Positions 12,298-24,019 of a stretch of 64,000 bases of DNA are shown in pieces (the first letter of the stretch is position 1; each line of letters starts with the position of its first letter). The stretch covers positions 3,348,001 to 3,412,000 of the forward strand of contig JAJTUQ010000004.1 in assembly GCA_021399445.1 (NCBI GenBank), written 5' to 3'. Under the pieces are notes generated by a model. The model saw only the letters and a program-made list of their open reading frames with translations, did no database searches and was not told the origin of the DNA. Origin of the DNA: Xylogone sp. PMI_703 (lineage: Eukaryota > Ascomycota > Leotiomycetes). Made by a program: the position numbers and the translations under genes.

Positions 12298-13713
12298 TCA
12301 TGCTTTTGAATCACCCTTCCAATACTGACTGGGAACAAACGGCATCTTCGAAATTTGAGCCTTGCGTTTCTTGCCTCTTACTACAACCTCTACGGGTGTG
12401 CCTGCTTTATGGAAGCCATCTTTAATGTATGCCATGGCTATATTCTTTCCCAAAGCTGGGCTAGGACATCCACTCGTGATAACTCCGATCTTTTGGCCAT
12501 TTTCGTCAACAATCTCACTGCCTTCTCTTGCTGGAGCTCCTTCAATAATTAAACCCACTCTTCGACGCTCCACCCCACTGCCACCCTTACTCTTTGGGAC
12601 AAGCTGCTTCAGGATGACTTCATCACCATGGAATCCCCCGTCTTTTCTTCTCTCTTTCCCGATGACCCAGCTAAGTGCTGCTTCAACCGGGGTTGTAGTG
12701 TCATCAAGGTCATGACCGTAAAGGCACATACCCGCCTCTAGTCTCAAGCTATCTCTAGCACCAAGACCCGCAAGTTGAAGTCTCTCTGGAGTTGCAGTCT
12801 TCAGTAAAGCCTCTGTTACCGCTACCGTCTCTTCTGGGCTGATTGAAATCTCAAATCCATCCTCGCCCGTATAACCACCCCGGGTAACATGTAAGGGGCT
12901 AGAGAGCTTGCCGTCTGGGAGCTTGACAGTAATGTAGGCTGTTTGTCCAAAGAACAATTTCTTTAGATCCAATTTATTCGTGTCAGCCATGACAGACCTC
13001 AGAATTTCCTCGGATAAGGGTCCTTGTAGTGCGACCAACCCCTGGCCCTCAAGGATATTCCACTCTACTTTCTCTCCTCCTTGCTTCTCGAATTCCTTAA
13101 GCTGCTCCGTAAAGTACTGAAGATCCTTATCTCTACAGCCTGCATTCGTAACTACATAAAACAATTCAGGTCCGAGTCTAGTGATAATTGTGTCATCAAC
13201 AATACCGCCAGTGCCGGGCCAGAGCAGTGTGCTTAGTGTGTTTTGATGAGCAGGCAGGCTCTTGAGTCCAGCTGGAGTGATTTTTTCAAGAAATGCAGTA
13301 GCCCCTGGCCCCGAAAAGTGATGCTGTACCATATGGCTCACATCAAATAAGGAGGCGTGGGTTCTTGTAAACCGGTGAGAGTCGCCGATGCTTAGGGAGG
13401 AGTATTGAACAGGCATATGATGGCCACCAAACGGGACCATTTTCCCGCCATTGGCTACATGGAGATCATAAAGGGCGGTTTTCCGAAGCGTCTCATCTGG
13501 TGTTGATGATGATGCGTATCGTACTTGGTGTAAGGTGGCTATTGGTGGGTTGCAATGGCGAAGGGCTAAGGTTGTATCCCGTGGTAAAGAGCATGCACAA
13601 GGGCTGCTAGAACCCCGAGAGACAGCTGCTGATAAATGCCGTGAAGCTCGTACAGCAGAGTTGCGAGCTAGAGCCGAGTCATAAATACTCGTTACAACCC
13701 GGAAACGCTTCAT
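12298..13713 (-). CDS. Glycine cleavage system T protein (aminomethyltransferase), mitochondrial
   Basis: A single exon of 471 residues. The protein transfers the methylene carbon of glycine from the H protein to tetrahydrofolate, releasing ammonia, in the mitochondrial glycine decarboxylase complex. The family signature after the presequence (KTALYDLHVANGGKMVPFGG) and the following block DVSHMVQHHFSGPGA are clear, and the C-terminal barrel domain is intact. The first 70 residues are rich in Arg, Ser and Ala and act as the import signal. I chose the ATG at 13713 because it begins a good presequence. An in-frame ATG at 13818 would add 35 residues of unremarkable sequence. Yeast equivalent: GCV1. 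It is convergent with the SDR gene, 224 bases apart. Confidence 0.94.
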   Translation of the reverse strand: MKRFRVVTSIYDSALARNSAVRASRHLSAAVSRGSSSPCACSLPRDTTLALRHCNPPIATLHQVRYASSSTPDETLRKTALYDLHVANGGKMVPFGGHHMPVQYSSLSIGDSHRFTRTHASLFDVSHMVQHHFSGPGATAFLEKITPAGLKSLPAHQNTLSTLLWPGTGGIVDDTIITRLGPELFYVVTNAGCRDKDLQYFTEQLKEFEKQGGEKVEWNILEGQGLVALQGPLSEEILRSVMADTNKLDLKKLFFGQTAYITVKLPDGKLSSPLHVTRGGYTGEDGFEISISPEETVAVTEALLKTATPERLQLAGLGARDSLRLEAGMCLYGHDLDDTTTPVEAALSWVIGKERRKDGGFHGDEVILKQLVPKSKGGSGVERRRVGLIIEGAPAREGSEIVDENGQKIGVITSGCPSPALGKNIAMAYIKDGFHKAGTPVEVVVRGKKRKAQISKMPFVPSQYWKGDSKA

Positions 13714-14113
13714 ATTTGCGAATTGGAATTTGTATTTGATGGATTGAAGCTTGCTTGTGGAAATATGAGCCCGGATAGATATATCGCTCTGTAGATAAAC
13801 GGGCGGTTGGCCTTGCATCCGAGGGAAAGCGGGGGTTCCTTACAGTAGCGGGGACGACTCTCGTGCGAGAACTGGAGAGCTACCCCTGCGTCATCCAACA
13901 GCACAAACGTAAAGCAGGTAAATCTGGAGTAAAGCATAATTGCCAGATTTTGATTTTCATATAAATTCACAAAGGTATCCATAAGATAATCGTCCCTTTG
14001 GTATTCATGTCATTCTTCCGACTCTATTTATAAGACCATGAGAGACGAGCGCTGTATATTACATACGTAAAACTAAAACGAAGCAAAACAAAAAATGCTG
14101 ATCAAACAGCAAT
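13714..14113. other. Intergenic, 400 bp
   Basis: This separates two minus-strand genes, so it holds the promoter of the T-protein gene and the 3' end of the V-ATPase gene. No gene is seen in it. Confidence 0.6.
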
Positions 14114-15665
14114 TTATTTTGTTTCAAAGCTGTATTTCAACCATCCTCCTAGAGCATTCAAGCTTTCCCACCTCACGGTTTCATCTGGCTCAGTCATCAA
14201 TTCCATAACGCGCCTCTTCAAACCCAGCTTCTCCAGTTGATATCTCTTCTCCGGGACTTCTTTCACTAACCAGCCAATATCATTGCAGGCTATTGCTAAA
14301 ACTTGCTTGTCGTTGTCCCATGGTTTGCTCATAATCTCTGCTAGCTTCCTTGGTAGCTCCCCATTCTCATGTTCAAGGATCCTTCGAGCATTCTCAGCCC
14401 AGAAAACTGGGCTTCGGTGGGGCGGAGACCAGCGTAGATGTCCGGAGTTGATTTCATTATAATATTCATCGAAATTAGTTTGCGTCTTAGTATACTCATC
14501 TAGCATCTCTGTGAGCTTCTGCACATCTTCTAATAGATCGGGATCTGTCAGATGACGGCCGTTGAGGTTCTGCAGTAGCGCCGGAAGTCGTGCAAGTGTA
14601 GCAGCAGGAAGCAAGGTCTTCTGATCGCTAGATAGTAGATTGTATAGGGTCGAAATAAGTAGACGAGTGGTCTTTTCCTTGGGTGACAGTTTAAGTAATT
14701 GAGTGTAAAGGAAAATAAACTCATACTCGCTGGGTAGTCATTAGCCTGGAAGCGCCACTTATATCACACAGCCAACATACCTTTCAAGTCCTTCTCCAAT
14801 TGCCGCGCCTTCGAAGCTCAGTTGCCATATGACGAGGAGTACATGGTAAAGTAACTGAAGCCCAACACCTCCTCCTAAAGATCCCTCAGGACCACCTCGA
14901 GGCGTGGAGCTACCGCTAAAGAGCGTAGAGGATGAGGATGATGAGTCTCCATTCGTGTTGACACTTGATGCAGCTCGTAGGATATCGATCAACGGGCTCA
15001 CAGTTTGCTTTCGTTGAGCCCAGAAAATCTCTCTGGACTCTTTCCCACGCAAAAGTGCGGAGTATTGCAGCACCGCAATATCTTGTAGACCTCCATCGGT
15101 ACTCTTTGCCAATAGTGATAGGTAGGAGTAGAGCTTTGGTAGTGCCGTTTTATTCTGAACAGATGACGACGGCGATGCAGCTATAAGGGTGGTGAGAACC
15201 GTCGATGTCAAGAGAGGAATCGCTTCTTCTGGGCTAGATGGTTGCGCTAAAAGTGGAACAAAGGGTTTGTATGGATCTGGATGCTGAGACAGTGCTTTCG
15301 ATAAATCGGGAATATCTGAGAGTTATGTTAGCTATACTTGAGGACTAATTTCAGTTTGAGGTTGACATACTATCTAGAAGGTCTCCCAGCAGCACTAGCA
15401 GGTACTGCACAACATCTGCCCTTCTTGATGCTGCTTCGAATACGCTTTGTTTACCGTCGCCTCCTAGAAACAGCGTGCGATATCCATTTAAATCTGATTC
15501 TATGGTTTGTTTCCGCTGTTCCTTCCTGACTTTGTCAACAGCTCTGATCTTGCTCAATTGGTCCTCAGAGATTGTGCCAGCTCGAACAGCGCCTTCCCAT
15601 GGAATTGGTCGACCACGAATGTTATTTTGAAGCGAAAAGAGATAGGTAGGAGGATCTAGAGACAT
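14114..15665 (-). CDS. V-type proton ATPase subunit H
   Basis: Three exons (15371-15665, 14781-15315, 14114-14729) give 481 residues, close to the usual length of subunit H. Introns are 55 and 51 bp, in phases 1 and 2. The protein is the regulatory subunit that couples the V1 and V0 sectors and silences ATP hydrolysis when V1 is detached; it acts on the vacuolar membrane. It is an all-helical HEAT/armadillo-type protein. The recognisable C-terminal block runs through SGHLRWSPPHRSPVFWAEN and ends in the conserved DETVRWESLNALGGWL. A Ser/Gly-rich insertion near the middle (encoded around 14880-14960) is typical of fungal versions. Yeast equivalent: VMA13. Confidence 0.93.
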
Positions 15666-16384
15666 CGTAAAGGATTGCTCAGCTCCCTGGGTATAGGTCT
15701 TGTGGAGCGAGCTCTTGTAGCCGTGATGATGTTGTGGTTGGGGAGCTCTTATCGAAGGATGCCTTATTAGCTTGGCCGCGATTCAGCCGACCACACTAAA
15801 GCATAATGTCATCACGTTCTTTTCTAGCAAATCATTGCCAAACATAGCATCACAGCAATATTAAGCTTTAGCATATAATCAGTATTAATCGAGCTACGTT
15901 CATGATAATTGCTCTAGGTGGTATTCCATTTAGAATATATCTACAGATGTTCCATTAAATAATGGAACAGGACCCTAGGGATAATGCCGTAACAGCAAGC
16001 ACTGTTAGTGTACCTCACAGCCATTCGTGTATAATCAACGCAGGCTCCTGAATCAAGAAACGTGGATAGTAAAAACCATACTCCAAACAACCAAAACAAA
16101 TTCACACAGACGCCGGAGTGATGAACAGCAAGAGATAAAAAAATGTAGGACCACCGACTCCGCTCTAACCCAGGATAATAACCGGCACGATATCTGACCA
16201 AACTCAAGACAGTCAGACCAGGATTGAGAATTTTATGTTGCAAGTAATTTAAGTCCCCAAAAGTCGTCAATCCGTCATAAGGTAAGCCCCATTCGTGTCC
16301 CATCCAAACAATGCAAGAGTTTTCTAGTAGGTAGCAAAAAAAGCTATCTCGCGGCTAACGAGAAAGAGAGTAATGCTATTGATC
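15666..16384. other. Intergenic, about 720 bp
   Basis: This is the V-ATPase H promoter and the cyclin B 3' region. A 120-codon minus-strand frame at 15941-16303 has no recognisable similarity and is probably chance. Confidence 0.55.
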
Positions 16385-18022
16385 TTATTGCGAGATCGCA
16401 TCAAGGGGCTGAGAAACATCAATACCAAGAGCTGGTGCAGTTTCCTTGGCCCATTTTCTTGTAAGGATGGATGCTGAAATTTTTGTCAGCGCTATTTCTA
16501 TAACTCCAGCAGAATGGACGTTTTACCTTTTAAGAACTTCTTGCTTGCATATTTCTTGAAGAACGCTTCATGGATAACTGGACGTGCCAGGTAATCCACC
16601 ATTAACCTAAAGACAGGCTCGATTTCTTGCTCGGTATAACCGGCATAGTGAGCTAAGGTGGCATCCTAGTATCGGTTAGAGACAGTTGTAAGCAAGATAG
16701 GTAAGAAAAACATACCCATTCGCCTCTCTCAAGGATCATACGGGCGAGGTACATAGAGGCAGCAGCGATATGGCTAGGAAGATAGTGCATGAAGCGATTG
16801 TCGAGAAGGCTGATCTCCATAAGATATTTGCCCAGCGTTCGAGTCTGGATATCATAATTGTCTGCCTTGGAGATACGGCGGAGGAAATTCATGGGGTTTG
16901 GATAGCTCAAGTCATAGTTAAGAGCCTGCAAGACATAGCGCTCGGCACTGAGGATCTCCGCCTCAGTGAACCCATCGTCGGCGACGTGACGGAAGTTAGC
17001 AACGTGGGGAGAAAGAACTTCTTCATATTTTGACGCGATGAACATAGCGGTGACGCCAACTAGTTGGAGGCGGTCAAGCTGGACTACCTTGGCAGACAGG
17101 AAACGATCGATGATATTGACCGCGAGGAACAGGGTTTCCGGAAGCAAATGGAAACGCGTATGGACCTCAATGAGCCAGTCAACAAGAATGCCTCGCATCT
17201 TCCATTCTAACTCTTCCTGGTGGTCCATGTAATCGGGGTTTGGTCGCGTCTCGACTTCCAGCTTCTTCAGGTATTCAAAGATCTCGACGACGTATTCAGC
17301 AACCATAAGTGGATCATCCAAGTCTTCCAAATCGAGATTTTCGACACCTTCGGCAAGCTCGACCTTAACAGCTGCTTTTTCTTCAACATACTCCTCGATC
17401 ACCTTCACATTCTCTATGTTCTCCTTTGCTGACTCAGTGATAACCTTCTCTGCTTCAATGTGAATCTTCTTTCTCGAAGGCTGTTCTTCTTCGGCTGGCG
17501 TGCTTTCCTTAACAGCTACTGTATTTGAAGAACTTGTCTTTCTCTTTCCAGCCAAGACACCGGATCCAGCCCGTTTCAACTCAGATGGTTTCTTGTTAGC
17601 ATCCTTGGTGCCGAGGACCGACCTGGTGGATGTGGTCCGGGATACGTTCTTTTGAACACCGGTAGGTTGAGCTGCCTTGGATACAAGTCCACTCTTAGTT
17701 ACATTCTTTTTAGTTTCGACTTGCTCTCCCTTGGTCACGTTGCTCACGTCACCTAGAGCCGCTCGTTTCCGGAGGGGTTGAGCAGCTACAGTGGACTTCT
17801 TTGATGGAAGCGCGACGTGCTCTTCGGTGCTGAAAGCAGCAGCTTTCGACCGTGTAACACGCGCTGCAATGGGGCCATTCTCATCGTTCTCGTTTGTGAC
17901 AGCCCTCTGTCTTACGGCTCGACTCTGAGTATGTCATTAGCGGGGCTGACAAGCCAGGGGTGGAAGACTCTGAGAGGCACAGGGCACATGTCAACTATGG
18001 AATATTGACTTACAGGAGGCAT
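16385..18022 (-). CDS. G2/mitotic-specific cyclin B
   Basis: Four exons (18014-18022, 16716-17924, 16527-16665, 16385-16473) give 481 residues. Exon 1 codes only Met-Pro-Pro. The N-terminus carries a perfect destruction box RAALGDVSN at residues 57-65 and a KEN motif at about 170-172, both APC/C degrons. The N-terminal cyclin box begins near residue 246 with MRGILVDWLIEVH and is followed by the C-terminal cyclin fold. The protein activates Cdk1 for mitotic entry, and its length and layout match Aspergillus NimE. The last two introns (51 and 53 bp) interrupt the C-terminal fold. Upstream lie MCB/SCB-like motifs that suggest cell-cycle transcription. Only one B-type cyclin is in the window, so its place among paralogues is unknown. 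Confidence 0.95.
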
Positions 18023-18987
18023 CTTGTTATACGTTCGTATTAATGATTATGTGTTGGTATGTTAGAGACTGTTATACTGTTAGCGTGACGCGATATCAAA
18101 GTCTGGTCAATCGCGTTGACGTGCATGCCCATTGTGCATGTTATGACGCGATATGGACTACTGAAATGACTTCGAAAGGGGTAATACTCACTAAGGAGTT
18201 ATTAGAGTGTTGAGAAATGTGAGTGTATGTGAACTATCGTTCTGTTGTGGTGTACATCCAAGATATCAACAGTGTTGACAAAAGCGGGACGCTTGGTCTG
18301 AAGGGGAATTTGAACGAACGCCAGAAAACTTCGAGTCGTCACCAGAAGGACTGAAGTTGAACTTCGATCGGAGAAGGTAAAGAGGTAAAGAGGTAAAGAG
18401 GAGGAGAGAATTGAGAAGATATAGGAGAGGTGTTGTGGTGGACGAAGGAGTTGGAAGGAAATGCGAAGCTTGATGAGAGAGAGTCGATCTTCAATGACCA
18501 GCCTTCGCTTGTTATGGCTGGCGTCTTAGCGCGATATGGGTCCTTAGGCGGTGCCACAGAAAAATGAAAACCGTGGCGCGAAACTTCCGTGCAAATGATG
18601 GATAATGAAGCTGGGTTGGATCTGAATATCTAGAAAGAATCTGTTTATTTATTCATTTCACCAAATATGAGAAGAAAGAGAGGTGTGGTGTGAATTGTTT
18701 GAACTCTTGCGTGGAAGAAACGCCGTCTTAAAGCGGGTTCGAAGTCAATATGGCGATTCGCTGACCGGGCAACCAATGATTCCATGCCTCAGGTTTCGGA
18801 ACGCGTCAATTGCTCTCAGGCAACTGCAGCTTTATTAGTCCACACCAAACCCGGCTTAACCTAGTCTGGCCTAAAGAATTTCTGGATGCCAATGCCATAT
18901 TCAACCTCATCGTCCGACCTACCCCAGCCCCTCTACTAATTGAAGAGGCACGGCGGCTGGTGCACCTACAAATTGATCTTGGTAGCA
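18023..18987. promoter_or_regulatory. Divergent promoter region of cyclin B and uL2m
   Basis: These 965 bases separate the two divergent starts. The word TGACGCGATAT occurs at 18086-18096 and 18144-18154, with a relative, GCGCGATATGG, near 18529. CGCGAAA, matching the yeast SCB consensus CRCGAAA, is at 18577-18583, and ACGCGT, the MCB core, is at 18801-18806. A purine-rich direct repeat of AGGTAAAG lies at about 18375-18399. Function of these words here is inference. Confidence 0.4.
18375..18399 (+). repeat. Short tandem repeat, 8-bp unit x3
   Basis: Three consecutive copies of AGGTAAAG lie in the cyclin B upstream region, followed by a purine-rich stretch. It is a simple repeat with no clear function. 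Confidence 0.7.
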
Positions 18988-20232
18988 ATGTTGCAACCAA
19001 GATTACTGCTCCGGCAGTCTCAATGGTCATCATACGGTAATCGTACCGTTCGACAATGTCTCCGGCAGAGCTATGCCACAGTATCAGAGGTGGCAGAAAC
19101 TCAAACTCCTCCACCATTGATGGATGCAACTGGTTTTGCTCCTCCAGCAACCGAAGGTGTTAGCTCGACTTTTGCTATGCGAACGTACAAACCTCGAACA
19201 CCTGGTGTACGACATCTCAAGCGGCCCATTAATGACCATTTGTGGAAGGGTAGGCCATTTCTTCCTCTAACATATACCAAGAAAGGACATGGGAAAGGAG
19301 GTAGGAACAACAGTGGTAGAGTCACAGTCAGACACCGTGGAGGCGGACATAAGAGGAGGATACGAACTATAGATTTCGAGCGGATGACACCCGGAAGACA
19401 CACTGTTGAACGCATTGAACACGATCCCGGACGAAGTGCACATATTGCATTACTCAATGAGGAGGCCACAGGAAAAAAGAGCTATATTATTGCCGCTGAA
19501 GGAATGCGAGCTGGTGATGTAGTCCAGAGCTATCGAGCTGGTATCCCAAAAGACCTCTTGGATAGTATGGGAGGCGTTGTCGATCCTGGTGTATTGGCAG
19601 CTAAGACTGCCTGGCGGGGCAATTGTTTACCACTTCATATGATTCCAATTGGAACATTGATCTACAATGTTGGCTCATCCAAAAACCGTGGAGCTGTGTT
19701 CTGTCGAAGTGCCGGAACTTATGCTATTGTTGTTTCAAAGGGAGACGAGACAAAGCTAGGTGGAGATCGCTATGTAACCGTCAGGTTGCAGAGTGGTGAA
19801 GTCCGCAATGTTAGCAAAGATGCATGCGCCACTATTGGGATTGCAAGCAATCCTCATTACCAACACCGACAACTTGGTAAAGCTGGACGAAGCCGATGGC
19901 TTAACATTCGACCTACAGTTAGAGGTCTTGCAATGAACGCAGGTAAGTCCAACAAGTAATATTCCTACAATTGGTAGCTGCAATCTAACCTCTTTTAACA
20001 GCTGACCATCCTCATGGTGGTGGTCGAGGAAAGTCGAAGGGTAACGTTAACCCTGTCAGCCCGTGGGGCATGCCTGTATGTGAATCCTGGAGGCACTACT
20101 CGATCTATCTTTCCAAAAAGCTAACATTGTACATAGGCCAAAGGAGGCTACAAGACACGAAAGGTCAGAAAGCCCAATAAGTGGGTAGTGACACCACGTG
20201 AACGAAACCATGGCAAGCGGAGGGCGAAGTGA
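18988..20232 (+). CDS. Mitochondrial large-subunit ribosomal protein uL2m
   Basis: Three exons (18988-19942, 20002-20075, 20137-20232) give 374 residues. This is the mitochondrial counterpart of bacterial L2, a core protein of the large ribosomal subunit near the peptidyl-transferase centre. The N-terminal domain carries the conserved [20 protein letters not shown] block, and the C-terminal domain carries [21 protein letters not shown], which is rebuilt exactly by the first splice. The C-terminus is rich in Lys and Arg. About 45 N-terminal residues form a basic presequence, so I start at the ATG at 18988. Introns are 59 and 61 bp; the second has a GCTAAC branch site. Yeast equivalent: RML2. 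Confidence 0.95.
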
Positions 20233-20984
20233 GACACATCCAGGACGAGAAACATGCCTCCTATTCCTTCTGTGTCTGCATGTATATTAACGCAGATTAT
20301 GACACCAGCACAGCTACTAGATCTGTATTATCTGTAAACTAGGAAAAGACTCTTGGTTATGAAGGTCACAAGTATTGTATTAGATGAACCATGTGTGTAA
20401 GTGTGTATCACTACAATATCGAGAGTCACATAGTGTTACCTTTCCCTTACCACAAACCACAAGTTTTAAGTGTCTTTCGTTCTTAAAACCCGTACACCAC
20501 ACCTCCGATATACTGCATGCCCAGAACCGGAATGGCCGATATCTAAGTAAGTATATCTTATATCGGGCCTAATTTCTTATTGGCCTACGTACCGGGAAAA
20601 AAGCTAATGGTGGGGGATGACCAGAATCCTTCCAGCCACGATCTGTTGCCGGTGAGTCAAGCCTCGGTCTCTCCAGTCCATTCAGTTCTAGAAATTCAAA
20701 GTACAGATACGGGACAGATGAAGGAGAATTAAAATTAATAAGAGTGGGAATAGTTAATACAGAATTGCTTCCATCCCAAAAAAGCCGAATATCCTTTATG
20801 TCATGGGGGGATAGCCTGGTGATTGATAGAACACCGTGCCCCGAAAATGCCTTCCTTCCCACCGACCAATCTTAGGCCCCGAAAAACGCCAAAAGTCATC
20901 CTAGCCAGTTGGAGATTGAAATCCAACAGGTATCAAATACAGGCTGTATACCACAATAGACCACAGGTAAAAGAAAATTACAAC
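20233..20984. other. Convergent intergenic region
   Basis: About 750 bases between the 3' ends of the uL2m and Zn2Cys6 genes, holding both 3' UTRs. No gene is seen. Confidence 0.6.
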
Positions 20985-23900
20985 TCAAGAGCTTCCCTCC
21001 CATCCGAGGTCCATAGGATCCATCCCACCCAAACCCATAAGATGTCTAAACACACCTTCGCCAACGGGAGTCAGGCCGGTTGTCTGGCTCATTTCCCAAC
21101 CATTAGGGACCGCAAAATCCCTACCCGGTGTCTCTGGCATAGTAAATGTATTGTCAGGAGTTAGACCAGTCGAGGATACATTATTGTAATCCGTTTGTGT
21201 CCCAAAAAAGTTTGATATACTCCGTCCATCAGGTAATCGCGTTTGGTTTGGCATTGAAGGAGATGTTTCAAAAGAAGTATGGCCGGATGATGTTCCACGA
21301 GCCTGCAAACTAGGGTGTGTATCTGATGAGGTGGATGAATTCGGAGTAGGTCTATTTGAGGATGAATTGCCGGTGTCGGGTGATAAGCCTGCGTCAGGTG
21401 CGTTGCTGCTCTCACTAACATAGCTGCCACCGCTCAATCCTCCAGGTTTGTATGCAGAACTCATCATTTGGCCCAGAACAAGACCCTGCATTGTCCGTTG
21501 CACGTCTTGTTCAGATGCTAGCGTTTGCCTTTCCAATGGAACCCAATTTTGCGCATCCCCGTTGAAGCTTGTTTTCAGGGCAGAATCTTGGGACTGTTGG
21601 GATTCGCCGGAACGGGCAGCAGCATCAGCCGGGCTATCTGGGCCCATCGGTGCAGGAACCTCTTCCAATATCCTCAAGAAATTGCATTCATTCGACCACT
21701 GCTTGGGAAGTGCGTTAATGGGAGGCTCTCCAATCCGCTTGCCGTTTGCTGACGAAAGGCCCAGCTACTCCTGTCAGTTGATGATTCAGCCCATACATGA
21801 GCTGTGAAACTTACATTGTCTTCACTGTATGCAAAGATAGATTTATACTTTGGATGTCGTAACCCAAGACCCTCAAGGTCAACATCTAATTGGACCATGA
21901 AAGATTCCGTCAAGGGATTCTTCCTCTTAAGCGCATTCATAGCAGATAAGAGAAAGCGCAAGGAGTCGACAGTCTGTCCATCATCCGGTCTGCTTTTAAG
22001 ATATTGAACATATACACGCGCAGCCACATATAAGCAGAAAGATATGAACGGATTCATCTGCATAAAATTCAGTAAAAGTTCGTTTAAGTGTAATAAGAAT
22101 GGAGCAGACTTACAGATGAGAGATCTAAATGCGAAATCATGCGCATTATATTGCTGATCTCGTTGGCTGCAGTGATGCACCGTATTTTGCTCTCTGCGCT
22201 GACGGACACGGGGAGTTTGTTCTTTTCTGCCTTGTAGATTGCTGCTTGATGAAGGCAAATTGCGGACGTATGGATGTTCATGTTAGTAAATACAATATTC
22301 GGATTGCTTAATCCGTTGGGGAGTTTGAAATGTGAGGGCATTGACAGAGAGGTGTTTAGAAGAATATTGTCCATGTTCCGGTGCCGCTTCCAGAATTCTC
22401 CGTTTAGGTCGTCATCGCGATCATCAACATCAGGACGATGAAGGTGAACCAAATTCTTGCCAAATAGAGCCGCCATTAATATTATCCCTGCGAATGATGA
22501 GAGCTTTGAAGCTCCAGATGGACTGAGCGCATCGGCTAATGACAGCGTTTTCTCCGGTTTGCTCATCTCGAAAGCTTCTTCTGAGGCCGGGAGATCAGTC
22601 ATAATATCTCTCTCATCGATAGTCATGGGCCAGCCTGTCCCAATGCTTGCATATCGGTCTTCAGCAAATGCCATCCAAAATGTCCTCCGCCTTTCCTCTC
22701 TTTCTGTCCAATCGCGTGGTGGCGGTATGCACTGCTTAACGTCTAAGCCAGCACCATCTAATCTATGCAGACCCATCCTGTAGAAGGTTAGCATTTAGCA
22801 ACCATATTATGGCTTATAGTTCGCTCACATTTGAACCATACGAACTGCCGACCCGGTACTCATCCACGCTCTTGGAAAGTACATCATTTTAAATTCATAC
22901 GAGGCCAAAAGGATGTGGGTCTGTGCGTGGGAGATTGATATCATATTCTCACCATGTCCCTTTAAGATATCTGCTTCCATGTACTTTCGCGCTCGAAGAT
23001 AGAAGTGCTCCTTCAAATCCATGTACTTTTCAGTCACAGATGCTGCAAGTGTCCACATTGCATATCGTAGCGTAACTGGCGGTCGTTGATTTGGCGCTCT
23101 ATACAAATGTTAATGTTTAATAGTTGGTAGAGTAACATGCCAGATGCTTACAAATTCATTGCAGCTAGATATCTATATTTATGTATGATGGGAAGGGATG
23201 GATGGATTTTGTCAAAGTAGACTTGGTGTCTGGAATAGAGGTCAGCAACTTTTACGGACTCCTTTCTGAGGACTTGCGTACAATGCATCAATTGTATCCT
23301 GTGGTGGCAGAGGTTCTTCTACGCCAAGGGAGATCATTTCCCACGTGAAGGAGTTATCCCCTAGTCCCATATCTAAGTTCATGTTTGCCCCAAAGGTGAG
23401 GTCATCCATTGGTTGCTGTGGGGAGTCACCGTGCAATCGCCATCGATCCGTGTTTAGATCATTTGGAAGATTGAGAGGGCTATTAGACATGTTGAAATCC
23501 GGGGCTGGTACAGAAGGCACGGTTAAGCCCGATGTGGAATTATTCGTGGCCGTAGCGGTGGTATCTTGAGCTTTCAACAGAGTTTCGACTTGTTCTGTGA
23601 ACATTATATATCAGCATCTCCCTTCGTAAAATCAATTTACGTCTTGTATTGGAACAGATCTCCATCCTAGGTATAAAACTATTGGTGGGCTCACTAAGTC
23701 TCTCCTCCAACGCCTTCACGTATCCACGCTTCGGTCCTGATTTCCTCCTCACTTCATCGTAGGCGCAGTCATGGCCCAATCTGGTACATGTAGAACAACT
23801 GGGCTTCGATCCGTCGCATTTAAGCTTTCTTTTTCGACATATGATGCATGCTATCCTTTTTGGCTTTGGTACCGTTGAATCCGCGGTCGTCGTGGCTTCT

Positions 23901-24019
23901 CCTGAGGGGCGCTCCTCACCCCCTGGGCTCTTCCGATGATTTGCTTGACCATCGTTCCCCGTTGGCCGTGAGAGATCATTAAAGTAGTCATCCGGGGGAG
24001 TGTTCGATTCTGAAGACAT
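20985..24019 (-). CDS. Zn2Cys6 fungal-specific transcription factor
   Basis: Seven exons (23695-24019, 23282-23594, 23152-23229, 22829-23098, 22114-22777, 21815-22057, 20985-21764) give 890 residues. The zinc cluster is Cys58-X2-Cys-X6-Cys-X6-Cys-X2-Cys-X6-Cys85, followed by the linker RRKSGPKRGYVKALEERL and a leucine-rich dimerisation segment. The middle homology region (fungal_trans domain, about residues 190-450) contains the IHPSLPIIHKYRYLAAMNL and ERRRTFWMAF blocks. The C-terminal 260 residues are Ser/Thr/Pro-rich and end in a conserved-looking TPGRDF-VPNGWEMSQ-TG-TPVGEGVF segment. The linker and tail recall the RosA/NosA regulators of sexual development, but I cannot test this. Introns are 50-100 bp. 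One donor is the unusual GTACGC (intron 23230-23281), and the last intron has two competing acceptors. Confidence 0.88.

Noticed and set aside
13713..13818. In-frame upstream ATG extending the T protein by 35 residues
   Set aside because: The downstream ATG at 13713 starts a good presequence; the extension adds non-conserved sequence. Not excluded.
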